A model generated the notes under the pieces. The model saw only the letters and a program-made list of their open reading frames with translations. It made no database searches and was not told where the DNA came from. The translations under genes and the position numbers were made by a program. Source: an uncultured Lautropia sp. (GTDB lineage: Bacteria; Pseudomonadota; Gammaproteobacteria; Burkholderiales; Burkholderiaceae_E). Taken from it: DNA of 10,398 bases. Below, piece by piece: positions 1-6,441 of the stretch. Position 1 is the first letter of the stretch. Each line of letters opens with the position of its first letter. The stretch covers positions 1-10,398 of the forward strand of contig CALIXC010000089.1 in NCBI GenBank assembly GCA_938046755.1, given 5' to 3'.

Positions 1-398
1 TAGGTACCAAAGGCCCGCAGCCGCACCACACCGAAATCCGGGTCACGCATCATCACCGGATTGGCCGTGCCCCACTTGTTGCCCGTGAAGAGTCGCGTGT
101 TCAGGTAGTAGACATCACACTTGAACGGCGACTGGAACCCGTATTTCCAGCCCAGGATGGTGGACAGGATCGGGATGTTCTCAGTGGTGAGCGTGTATTT
201 GCCGGGGCCGAACAGGTCAGCAAACTGCCCGGCCGCCACGAACTGCACCAGCTGCGATTCACGGACGATCAGCTGCGCACCGTTCTTGATCTCCTTGTCC
301 TCATCCGGCCAGCGGAATGACAGCGTGTCACGCGAGTCGTCCGTCCATTCGATGACATCGATGAACTGGTTGCGGATGATGTTGAACAGTCTGTCCAT
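1..398 (-). CDS. SPFH-domain (stomatin/prohibitin-like) protein, YdjI type, 3' end beyond window
   Basis: The visible 132 N-terminal residues begin MDRLFNIIRNQFIDVIEW and continue through a segment with the words LIVRESQ, FGPGKYTL and RAFGT. This is the opening of the SPFH proteins annotated as 'virion core protein-like' (COG4260), whose Bacillus member YdjI sits at the membrane with PspA. Members usually have an N-terminal SPFH domain and a C-terminal zinc ribbon; that end lies outside the window and cannot be checked. The ATG at 398-396 is chosen because a purine-rich AGGGGA lies about 7 bases upstream and because the N-terminus matches the family. The frame is open to the window edge. The gene is co-directional with the DUF945 gene, 250 bp downstream of it. 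A role in membrane-stress scaffolding is inferred from the family, not shown here. Confidence 0.85.
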   Translation of the reverse strand, partial: MDRLFNIIRNQFIDVIEWTDDSRDTLSFRWPDEDKEIKNGAQLIVRESQLVQFVAAGQFADLFGPGKYTLTTENIPILSTILGWKYGFQSPFKCDVYYLNTRLFTGNKWGTANPVMMRDPDFGVVRLRAFGT

Positions 399-648
399 GC
401 TCGTCCCCTGTCACGAGCAAGCAAAAGATGCCTGCCCTGCAATCACTGCTCCGAACAGTCCCGTACCGCCCGGAAGTACACACGCCACCCTGCAACCACA
501 AGCCGGACAGCACCGGAACGCTTTGCAGCAAACGGGCATCATGCCAGCAGCCAGCCCAGCGTGCAACGGACGAAAATCAGCCTCCTCCTCGTCCCATGCA
601 CTGGCCGTGGGTCGGCCCAAGTACCTCGGCCCCGGGCGCAGAGGCAGA
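399..648. other. Intergenic region between DUF945 and SPFH genes
   Basis: This 250-bp gap holds no coding sequence I can support. It contains a GC-rich hairpin at 603-617 (GGCCG, loop TGGGT, CGGCC) about 32 bases past the DUF945 stop. It could help terminate that gene, but no T-run follows it on the minus strand. Two odd-length palindromes, at 522-532 (TTTGC-A-GCAAA) and 535-545 (GGCAT-C-ATGCC), lie side by side about 125-147 bp upstream of the SPFH start. I found no clear -35/-10 pair for the SPFH gene. A 69-codon minus-strand frame at 411-620 matches nothing known to me and has no ribosome binding site. Confidence 0.4.
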
Positions 649-2055
649 TCAGAACAGCCGCTCGCCGTTCAGCATCAGATGGCCACCGACAAACTGCACC
701 TTGGTCTCCCAGGCATCGACCTGTTCACGCGCCACACCCTGCCGGCGCAGCTGGCAATCCAGGTTGCAACCGTTCGCGTCCTTGCCGAAGGACTGCTCAA
801 GCCGGCGGTTCACCTCGGCCGTAATGACCTTGGGCAGATACACGTTCACATCGGCCTTCAGCGTCTGCAGCATCTGCGGACCCAGCGGAACGGATGCGCT
901 GCCTTGCAGCGGGTTCAACACCACCCTGGAATCCACATAGGCCGTCTTTCCCTGCAGCGTGCCATCCAGCCGCATGGCCAACGCCGGCGAACTGGCCGCC
1001 AGCGTGGTCACCACCGGACGCAGCCTGGCCTCGTCGGGCATGGCATCAGCGGGGTCCGTCGCCTTGCCCATCTCCTGCACGATGTCCTGCAACGGTACCA
1101 GCGCCGCCTCGTCGATGTTCGAGATCGACGCCGTGTAACCCAGCTTCTCCAGCGGCACATCCATCACCACGGCTTTGCCGGCACCACTTTCCTCGCTGGC
1201 CAGCAGCTTACCGGACGACGTGATCTTGCCCTGGCTTTCCCAGCCGTTCACCGAGAACAGCGTGGACGGCTGCTTCCCGTCTTTCGAGACCGTTTTCAGC
1301 TGGAAATCGTTCAGGCGCAGCGTGTAACTGCCAGGCACCATCAGCCAGTGGTCGGGATTCGTGCCCGTCTGCTGGATATTGGCCGACAGGCCCGACAACG
1401 CCAGGTACATGCCCGGTTTGCCGGGGCCAAAGGCGCCCGGCGTGACCGACCACGTCAGCTCCGGCCATTGCAGCTGGGCCAGCACCTGCAGGCGGTTGCC
1501 GCTCACCATGTAGTCGTAGGTCAGCTGCTTCCAGCTCATCCGGTTGTCGGGCTCGCTGCCGGGTGGCACCATCTCGCCAGCAGGCAGCACGGCCTGACCG
1601 TCCAGCGCGCCATCGAAGCCCACCAGGGTACTGGCCGTCGGTGCACTGGCTTTGGCCAGCGCCTGCTTCAGGCCCTCGGGAACACCTTCCACCTTGTCCA
1701 GCCGTGTCTCGATCCTGGCCGCAGCCAGCCGACCGCTCACGAAGGGACCGTGCTTGATGGTCTGCACCAGATGCAGACGCAGCGTGATGTCCTCTCCCGA
1801 ATCGTCCTGATCGTCGTCACCCATCCCCTGCGGCGGGCTGGGCAACACCAGCGTGAGGATGTCGGTGGCCTGGGACTCAAAGATCCCGCGCGTGTAACCG
1901 ACCCGCTTCACCTCCTGGAAGCCCATCCGCTTCACGATCTTGTCGAAATCCGTCTGGTAGTGCTTCTCGGCCTGCTGGCCCAGCCACCAGCTGCTGCCCA
2001 CATAGGCCAGCGCCAGCACCACCACACCCCCTGTCACCGATACCGCCTTGCCCAT
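649..2055 (-). CDS. DUF945 / YdgA-family envelope protein
   Basis: This 468-residue protein resembles the DUF945 (YdgA-like) family of gamma- and betaproteobacteria: a single N-terminal membrane segment (about residues 5-25, VSVTGGVVVLALAYVG) followed by a long, repeat-like beta-rich domain facing the periplasm. Family signs are the early stretch GQQAEKHYQTDFDK, the C-terminal basic-acidic linker EVNRRLEQSFGK, and the closing LMLNGERLF. The length fits the usual 450-500 residues. The ATG at 2055-2053 has a good AGGAG (2063-2067) seven bases upstream. The molecular role of the family is unknown; E. coli YdgA is an inner-membrane protein. The upstream gap carries a probable -10 and a palindrome, so it is likely transcribed on its own. 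The adjacent SPFH gene is also envelope-related, but joint function is only a guess. Confidence 0.85.
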   Translation of the reverse strand: MGKAVSVTGGVVVLALAYVGSSWWLGQQAEKHYQTDFDKIVKRMGFQEVKRVGYTRGIFESQATDILTLVLPSPPQGMGDDDQDDSGEDITLRLHLVQTIKHGPFVSGRLAAARIETRLDKVEGVPEGLKQALAKASAPTASTLVGFDGALDGQAVLPAGEMVPPGSEPDNRMSWKQLTYDYMVSGNRLQVLAQLQWPELTWSVTPGAFGPGKPGMYLALSGLSANIQQTGTNPDHWLMVPGSYTLRLNDFQLKTVSKDGKQPSTLFSVNGWESQGKITSSGKLLASEESGAGKAVVMDVPLEKLGYTASISNIDEAALVPLQDIVQEMGKATDPADAMPDEARLRPVVTTLAASSPALAMRLDGTLQGKTAYVDSRVVLNPLQGSASVPLGPQMLQTLKADVNVYLPKVITAEVNRRLEQSFGKDANGCNLDCQLRRQGVAREQVDAWETKVQFVGGHLMLNGERLF

Positions 2056-2084
2056 CGAAATGCTCCTAAAACGAAGAGTCGAGT

Positions 2085-2100
2085 AAGCGGATTATCGCTT
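2085..2100 (-). promoter_or_regulatory. Probable -10 with overlapping palindrome, upstream of DUF945 gene
   Basis: On the minus strand GATAAT (2096-2091) matches the sigma70 -10 box at 5 of 6 positions and lies 35 bases before the ATG, leaving a short leader that contains the AGGAG. No good -35 is present. The -10 sits inside an inverted repeat, AAGCG (2085-2089), spacer GATTAT, CGCTT (2096-2100), so a regulator bound there would block the promoter. Both points are read from sequence; function is inferred. Confidence 0.35.
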
Positions 2101-2159
2101 TGGGAGCATCACGGAAGGAAGGAAAATTGTCATCTCTTCCGACAGAGGGAACACGGATC

Positions 2160-2190
2160 CCCCGGAAGGCAACGACCGGCTCTTCCGGGG
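2160..2190. terminator. 9-bp perfect inverted repeat in the MBL-DUF945 gap
   Basis: CCCCGGAAG (2160-2168) pairs perfectly with CTTCCGGGG (2182-2190) across a 13-base loop. It lies in the 233-bp gap (2056-2288) about 100 bases past the stop of the metallo-hydrolase gene. A GC-rich stem here could end minus-strand transcription, but no run of T follows on either strand, so it is not a standard Rho-independent terminator. It might instead be a regulator site or an RNA structure. Apart from this and the promoter near 2091, I see nothing else in the gap. Confidence 0.3.
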
Positions 2191-2288
2191 ACATGAAAGG
2201 TTCAGTTCTGCCCCCGAACGGCATCCCTGCTTGTCAGACAGGTGCGGAAACCCGCCTGGCCGGAGCGGACTTTCCAAGATGCACGCGC

Positions 2289-3398
2289 TCAGGGCAGCGG
2301 GCTGAACTCGGCGCGCACCCAGTGGTAGCTTTTCTTCCCGTAAGGCACGACATGGCCCAGACCCGGAAACGGCAGGTGTGCACCGCCCACCCACCAGTCC
2401 TGGCGCGCCGCCTCGGCAAACAGGCGTTTGCGCGATGCAATGGCAGCCGGCGCATTGCTGTCAAAGACGAGGTAGACCTGCGGCCTGGCAAACTGCACCG
2501 CGTGGAAGTGAACGATGTCGCCCCACAGCAGCAGACGATCATCCATCAGCCAGCCAACGTGGCCCGGCGTATGGCCGTTTGCAGCCACCATCCGCACACC
2601 CGGCAGGACTTCCATCGGCTTGCCACCGGCATGGCTGCCCTTCACCCGCTGCACGCGCCCATCCTTCAGGTAGGGTGCCAGCGCCGTGGCGGCCTCGGAG
2701 AAGGCAGCCTTCAACGCTTCAGGCGCCGTTTCCGCATTCTTTGCGTCCAGCCAATAGGCCGCCTCGGCCTCCGGGATCCATACCGTCGCCTTCGGGTAGG
2801 CCTCGGTACCATCTGGCCGCACCAGACCACAGACGTGATCCGGATGCGCGTGGGTCAGCAGCACATCCGTCACCGTGGCGGGATCGATGCCCGCACTCTT
2901 CAGCGCATCCGTCAGCTTCCCGGTGGTCTGGCCAAAACAGGTTCCCGCCCCGGCATCCACCAGCATGCGTCGGTCACCCCGCTCCACCAGAAACACATTG
3001 ACCGCCGTCTGGATACCATCTCCCACCCGGGGGACATGTGCCTGTCGCAGCGCGGCTTCCAGGGACTTGGCATCGATCCCCTTGGCGGTGCCGAAAGGCA
3101 GCGGCAGGAATCCGTCCAGCAACGCCGTCACGCGCAGATTGCCGATTCGCTGCCGATAGACCCCCGGCACCTGCATGAAAGCGCCATCGGCCTGGTGGGC
3201 AGCCGAAGCACCCGTCGCACCCCGTGCAGCTGTGCCTTCATGCTGTCCGGCCGGATTCACCACCGTCTGCGTGGACGGGACACCGGCAGCGCGATCAGGC
3301 AGCTGCGCCGCCTCCCGGGCCTGCACCGATGTCAGGGCCATACCGAACCATGCGGCCGCAACCGCCACGGCGATATTCCGATATCTGGATTTCATCAT
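2289..3398 (-). CDS. Exported metallo-beta-lactamase-fold hydrolase, methyl-parathion-hydrolase-like
   Basis: The product is 369 residues. Residues 1-27 are a Sec-type signal peptide (basic MMKSRYRN, hydrophobic VAVAAAWFGMAL, cleavage site VQA-RE), so the enzyme should be periplasmic. A low-complexity linker runs to about residue 75, then the metal-binding fold. The zinc motif is THAHPDH (H183, H185, D187, H188), with further ligands NGHTPGH (H276), WGDIVH (D294) and GGAHLPFPG (H341). The stretches HAVQFARPQVYLVFDSN and GAHLPFPGLGHV are typical of the methyl parathion hydrolase-like branch. The natural substrate (organophosphate, lactone or other ester) cannot be told from sequence. An ideal AGGAGG stands 4 bases before the first ATG (3398) and 7 before the second (3395), so the second may be the true start. 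It follows the AraC-like gene by 77 bp and is probably its target. Confidence 0.9.
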   Translation of the reverse strand: MMKSRYRNIAVAVAAAWFGMALTSVQAREAAQLPDRAAGVPSTQTVVNPAGQHEGTAARGATGASAAHQADGAFMQVPGVYRQRIGNLRVTALLDGFLPLPFGTAKGIDAKSLEAALRQAHVPRVGDGIQTAVNVFLVERGDRRMLVDAGAGTCFGQTTGKLTDALKSAGIDPATVTDVLLTHAHPDHVCGLVRPDGTEAYPKATVWIPEAEAAYWLDAKNAETAPEALKAAFSEAATALAPYLKDGRVQRVKGSHAGGKPMEVLPGVRMVAANGHTPGHVGWLMDDRLLLWGDIVHFHAVQFARPQVYLVFDSNAPAAIASRKRLFAEAARQDWWVGGAHLPFPGLGHVVPYGKKSYHWVRAEFSPLP

Positions 3399-3402
3399 CA
3401 CA

Positions 3403-3408
3403 CCTCCT
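3403..3408 (-). promoter_or_regulatory. Strong Shine-Dalgarno of the MBL hydrolase
   Basis: AGGAGG on the minus strand is a perfect anti-16S match. It decides that translation of the hydrolase starts at 3398 or 3395 and not at the far upstream start of the open frame that extends through the regulator gene to 4391. Confidence 0.8.
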
Positions 3409-3424
3409 GTTCTCAAGGCGGATG

Positions 3425-3480
3425 AAGATATCTCGGTTCCCGGAATCGATTCGCTCAGGATTCCGTCCGAAACGCTCAGG
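3425..3480 (-). promoter_or_regulatory. Candidate AraC-type activator site and promoter of the MBL gene
   Basis: On the minus strand CCTGAGCG occurs twice (3480-3473 and 3459-3452), exactly 21 bp apart, i.e. on the same face of the helix, as in classical AraC-family direct-repeat sites. The proximal copy overlaps by two bases a poor -35 (CGAATC, 3453-3448), followed after 17 bp by a fair -10 TATCTT (3430-3425, 4 of 6). The transcript would start about 20 bases before the ATG and include the AGGAGG. The distal copy overlaps the regulator's stop codon. The repeats and spacing are seen; activator binding is inferred from the neighbouring AraC-family gene. Confidence 0.45.
3441..3465. repeat. 7-bp inverted repeat between regulator and hydrolase
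   Basis: CGGAATC (3441-3447) and GATTCCG (3459-3465) form a perfect inverted repeat around an 11-base loop, and GAATCGATTC (3443-3452) inside it is itself a perfect palindrome. It lies 11 bases past the regulator's stop, so it may be a weak terminator hairpin or a second operator overlapping the direct repeats. No T-run follows. Confidence 0.35.
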
Positions 3481-4334
3481 TGTCGTCGCGGCCCAACTGC
3501 GAGGGCTCCAGTCCATAGCGTGCCCGGAATGCGCGAGCGAAGCCATCCGGGGATCGATAGCCCACGCGGGCCGCCACCGTCTTCAGCGGCAGCCGCGTGC
3601 CGTACAGCAGGTTCAATGCAATACCCATGCGCACATCGACCAGTAGCTCGCGCAGCGAGGTTTCCTCGGCGGCCAGATGACGACGCAGCGTGGCACCCGA
3701 CATCCCCAAGCAGCGCCTCCACATCGCGCGATTGCCAGTCCCTGTCCGGTGTGGCCATGACGTGCCGACGTATCCGCTGCGCCAGGGTTTCAGCAGGCGG
3801 AAACAGCAGACGCATCATGCCCTGCCGCGCCAGCCCGATGACCAGGGACACCAGCGCCACCCGCGCAGCGGCATGGTCGGCCCGCAGCAGCGCCTCCGAC
3901 CAGGCCACCATCTCCCCGGAAAAATCCTTCACCGCCACACAGCGAAGCATGGGGCCGGCCGAAGAACCGGCAACCGGCGTTCCCCACAGCAGGCGTGCCG
4001 CTGCCAGCACCTCCTCGCACAGCGGCACCAGCAGCGTCAGATAGCGGCCCGTGACCGGATCCGGCCGGTTCACCACATCCATCCGGGCGCCTGCACACAT
4101 CACGTTCAGAAGCCCCGGCCGCAGCACCCATTCCCCATCGGTGCAGCGGACGCCCTTCTCCCCCTCCAGTAGGACAGCCACCGCGGGCTGCAGGATGTCC
4201 GCCGAACGGACCCCGTGCTCCACCCGTGCCCTCACCATGATGCAGTCCGCCAGCGACTCGCTCGCCATCAGGCGCAGCAATTGATCCCGCAGCTCCGCAT
4301 CCAGTTCCTGGATTCTCTCCTGGTTCCTGTCCAT
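3476..4334 (-). pseudogene. AraC-family transcriptional regulator, frameshifted
   Basis: Joining two frames gives a complete AraC-family regulator of about 285 residues: an N-terminal ligand-sensing domain (residues about 1-180, with LQPAVAVLLEGEKGV as in the AraC_N type) and a C-terminal double helix-turn-helix (SLRELLVDVRMGIALNLLYG, then LPLKTVAARVGYRSPDGFAR and FRARYGLEPS). The frame breaks at 3704-3707, where the coding strand reads CTG CTT GGG GAT G; removing one G of the G4 run restores LLG-MSGATLRRHLAAEE. The break falls in the first DNA-binding helix pair, so the unshifted product lacks a DNA-binding domain. It may be a real mutation, a sequencing error in a homopolymer, or phase variation. 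The ATG at 4334 is preferred because upstream starts (ATG 4370, TTG 4391) add non-family residues; all have weak ribosome sites. The gene follows the DUF2726 gene by 71 bp and precedes the hydrolase. Confidence 0.8.
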
Positions 4335-4405
4335 GGCCTTATTCTGCCCGCACACACCATTTTTCAACATCGCCACCACCCGCAAGGCCAACCTCTTGCC
4401 AAGGC

Positions 4406-4939
4406 TCAGTCCAGCAGACCCTCACGCCAGAAGTCCTCGCGGATCTCTTCGGGCTCGGGCTTGTCGCGACTGTCGTAGCGGATGGTCAGGTAGCCGGCCA
4501 TGCCAGTCATGCGGTCACGCTCGGCATCCCGGTCGGCATTGTGCGTGCTGTCATCCAGCTCCACCAGCGCGACGATCCGATACTCGTCATCGACAATCAC
4601 GAAATCCACCACCTTCTGAGCAAAGCGGCCACGGATCGACAGGAAACGCCCCGGTTCGGCGTCGTCTTCCTCGTCCATGTCCGGCTCCAGAATGGCGCCC
4701 ATCGACACCTGCACTAGCACCCGGAACTCGGGTAGCGCGTCTTCCAGCCGATGACAGAATTCCAGCTCGTTCTCGGTCAGCAGCGGCCGCGACCGCACCC
4801 GCCAGGGCTTCTCGGGCTTCGGCCGCCCCAGCAGCACGAGGCCCACCACGAACAGCGCCAGGGTTCCCAGCACCCAGTAGCCCTCGTGCGCCAGCAGCCA
4901 GGCGTGCGCAGCCTGCCCGTTCAGGGAAGAGATCGACAT
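4406..4939 (-). CDS. Membrane-anchored DUF2726 protein (PD-(D/E)XK nuclease-like)
   Basis: This 177-residue protein has one N-terminal membrane segment (about residues 21-38, YWVLGTLALFVVGLVLLG) and a short basic linker, then a DUF2726 domain from about residue 52: LLTENELEFCHRLEDALP, QVSMGAIL, and the core KVVDFVIVDDEYRIVALVELDD-STH. D112, E127 and D129 occupy the acidic positions of the PD-(D/E)XK fold, and H133 with the following R/D-rich helix matches the family. The lysine often seen in the RDxxK helix is not in its usual place (RDRMTG), so catalytic activity is uncertain. There is no zinc-finger extension. Its ATG lies 11 bp after the MFS transporter stop, so the two are probably co-transcribed, although no shared function is obvious. 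Substrate and role are unknown. Confidence 0.8.
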   Translation of the reverse strand: MSISSLNGQAAHAWLLAHEGYWVLGTLALFVVGLVLLGRPKPEKPWRVRSRPLLTENELEFCHRLEDALPEFRVLVQVSMGAILEPDMDEEDDAEPGRFLSIRGRFAQKVVDFVIVDDEYRIVALVELDDSTHNADRDAERDRMTGMAGYLTIRYDSRDKPEPEEIREDFWREGLLD

Positions 4940-4950
4940 GGATCACCCGA

Positions 4951-6294
4951 TCAGGCCACCGGATCTTCCAGCAGGCTCTCGTCCTTGGTCTCGTGAATGC
5001 TGATGAGGGCCAGCAGCGACAACACGCCGTTGAACGCCAGGTAGGCACCGACGCCGATCAGCCCGTAGTGGGCATTCAGCTCGATGGCGACGATGGTGGC
5101 CAGCGAGGCGCCGACGATGGCCGCCAGGTTGTAGGCCAGCGAAGAACCCGAGTAGCGCACCTTGGTGGGGAACAGTTCGGGCAGCAGCGCCGCCATGGGA
5201 CCGAAGGTGCAGCCCATCAGCACCATGCCCACCAGCACGAAGGCCAGCACCGAGGTGGGTGTGCCGTTCAGCAGGAACTGCGGCATGAGCAGCCCGAAGG
5301 CAATGATGGCCACCGTGACCCAAATGAGCCAGCGGCGGCGCCCGATGCGGTCAGCCACAATGCCCGAGAAGCTGGTGAAGATGCCGAAGACCACGGCACC
5401 GATCATCAGGAAGCCCGTGAAGGTATTGGCCGGAATGCCCAGGCCCATGGGGTGGCCGGCCGCCGACATCACCGCCGGACTCTTGGAGAAGACCTGCACG
5501 AAGGCCGTCATCACATAGAACAGCACATAGGTGGCCGTCATGATGAAGGTGCCCTGCACGATGGGCTTCCAGTAATGCAGCACCACTTCCTTCACCGGGG
5601 CGCTCACCTTCTGGTTGCGCTGCTCGGCCTCACGGAAGACATGGCTTTCATGCAAGGTAAGCCGCATGTAAAGACCCACCGCCACCATCACGATGGAGGC
5701 AACGAAAGGAATGCGCCAGGCCCATTCCACCAATGCGTCGGAACCGAACGAGGAACTGACGGCAAAGAAGGCACCGTTGGCCAGCAACAGCCCCAGTGGC
5801 GCACCCAATTGCGGGAAGGTGCCGAACCAGGCACGCTTTCCGTCCGGGGCATTCTCGGTGGCCACCAGCGCGGCGCCTCCCCATTCACCGCCCAGTCCCA
5901 GACCCTGTCCAATGCGGAAGATGCACAGCAGCAGCGGTGCCCAAATGCCGATGCTCTGATAATTGGGCAGCAGGCCGATGGCAACGGTGGAAAGCCCCAT
6001 CAGCAGCAGCGAAGCCACCAGCGTCTTCTTGCGACCGATACGGTCGCCAAAGTGCCCGAACAGCGCCGAACCGATGGGACGCGCCAGAAAGGCCAGCGCC
6101 AGCGTGGACAGCGACAGCAGCACCGCCACATGTTCATCACTCTTGTCGAAGAATTGGGTATTGAAGACCAGCACTGCGGCTGCAGCGTAGATGTAGTAGT
6201 CGTAGAACTCGATGGCGGTTCCCACCATCGAGGCAATGGCAACCTTGTAGGGATTGTTTCGAAGATGAGGGACTTCTTGATGACTGTCGTTCAT
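4951..6294 (-). CDS. MHS-family MFS transporter (metabolite:H+ symporter)
   Basis: The product has 447 residues and about 12 membrane helices. Diagnostic features of the metabolite:H+ symporter branch (relatives include ShiA, KgtP and ProP) are VGTAIEFYDYYIYA in helix 1, the loop 2-3 motif GHFGDRIGRKK (80-90), FRIGQGLGLGGEWGGA (126-141), the repeated loop 8-9 motif GIVADRIGRRR (311-321), and LLPELFPTKVRYSGSSLAYNL (near 371-390). Length and ends fit the family. It should sit in the inner membrane and import a small organic acid or osmolyte with protons; the substrate cannot be deduced. The ATG at 6294 follows a promoter by about 20 bases of leader; the ribosome site is weak (CAGG). DUF2726 follows 11 bp after its stop. 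Confidence 0.9.
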   Translation of the reverse strand: MNDSHQEVPHLRNNPYKVAIASMVGTAIEFYDYYIYAAAAVLVFNTQFFDKSDEHVAVLLSLSTLALAFLARPIGSALFGHFGDRIGRKKTLVASLLLMGLSTVAIGLLPNYQSIGIWAPLLLCIFRIGQGLGLGGEWGGAALVATENAPDGKRAWFGTFPQLGAPLGLLLANGAFFAVSSSFGSDALVEWAWRIPFVASIVMVAVGLYMRLTLHESHVFREAEQRNQKVSAPVKEVVLHYWKPIVQGTFIMTATYVLFYVMTAFVQVFSKSPAVMSAAGHPMGLGIPANTFTGFLMIGAVVFGIFTSFSGIVADRIGRRRWLIWVTVAIIAFGLLMPQFLLNGTPTSVLAFVLVGMVLMGCTFGPMAALLPELFPTKVRYSGSSLAYNLAAIVGASLATIVAIELNAHYGLIGVGAYLAFNGVLSLLALISIHETKDESLLEDPVA

Positions 6295-6320
6295 GGTCTG
6301 CGCCTGGAGAAATCGCGCCG

Positions 6321-6349
6321 ACTATAGCGAATTCGATATGGACAGTCCA
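6321..6349 (-). promoter_or_regulatory. Sigma70-like promoter of the MFS-DUF2726 operon
   Basis: The minus strand shows -35 TGGACT (6349-6344, 4 of 6) and -10 TATAGT (6326-6321, 5 of 6) at the ideal 17-bp spacing. The predicted transcript starts about 20 bases before the transporter ATG. This AT-richer stretch stands out from its GC-rich surroundings. Confidence 0.6.
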
Positions 6350-6350
6350 T
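6338..6350. promoter_or_regulatory. Operator-like palindrome over the MFS promoter -35
   Basis: ATGGAC-A-GTCCAT is a perfect 6+1+6 palindrome (plus strand) that covers the whole -35 box. The position suggests repression by a dimeric regulator, whose gene is not evident in this window. I do not recognise the motif as a known regulator's consensus. Confidence 0.45.
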
Positions 6351-6358
6351 CACTGATA

Positions 6359-6375
6359 TATACCGGCGTTATACC
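6359..6375. repeat. Direct repeat TATACC, 11-bp period, upstream of MFS promoter
   Basis: TATACC occurs at 6359-6364 and again at 6370-6375 (GGTATA on the minus strand), one helical turn apart and about 10-26 bp upstream of the -35 box. The spacing and position would suit an activator site, but the repeat is short and could be chance. Confidence 0.3.
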
Positions 6376-6441
6376 TATTGGCAGCAGACCATCACTGCGG
6401 CGGCCAGGCTTTACCCATCATTTCCCTGCCATACGGCTCCG

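Noticed and set aside
532..553. Sigma54-like sequence (TGGCAT...TTTGC on the minus strand) upstream of the SPFH gene
   Set aside because: The GG and GC elements are 14 bases apart instead of the required 10.
411..620. 69-codon minus-strand frame with a cysteine-rich middle in the DUF945-SPFH gap
   Set aside because: There is no ribosome site, no family resemblance and mixed codon use. It ends just before the SPFH start, but nothing else supports it.
121..2196. 691-codon plus-strand open frame opposite the DUF945 and SPFH genes
   Set aside because: The composition is rich in H, R, Q, G and L with no domain pattern, as expected for an antisense frame in GC-rich DNA. The opposite strand encodes clear families.
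2100..3425. 441-codon plus-strand open frame opposite the hydrolase
   Set aside because: It has low-information composition with many R and H residues, and the minus strand has a signal peptide, zinc motif and ribosome site.
4335..4364. TTGAAA N18 AATAAG on the minus strand as promoter of the AraC-like gene
   Set aside because: The transcript would start at or inside the preferred ATG at 4334, which does not fit, and the -10 is poor.
4333..6327. 664-codon plus-strand open frame opposite the MFS and DUF2726 genes
   Set aside because: It is an antisense shadow: histidine/glutamine/glycine-rich and without recognisable domains, while the minus strand carries membrane helices and MFS motifs.
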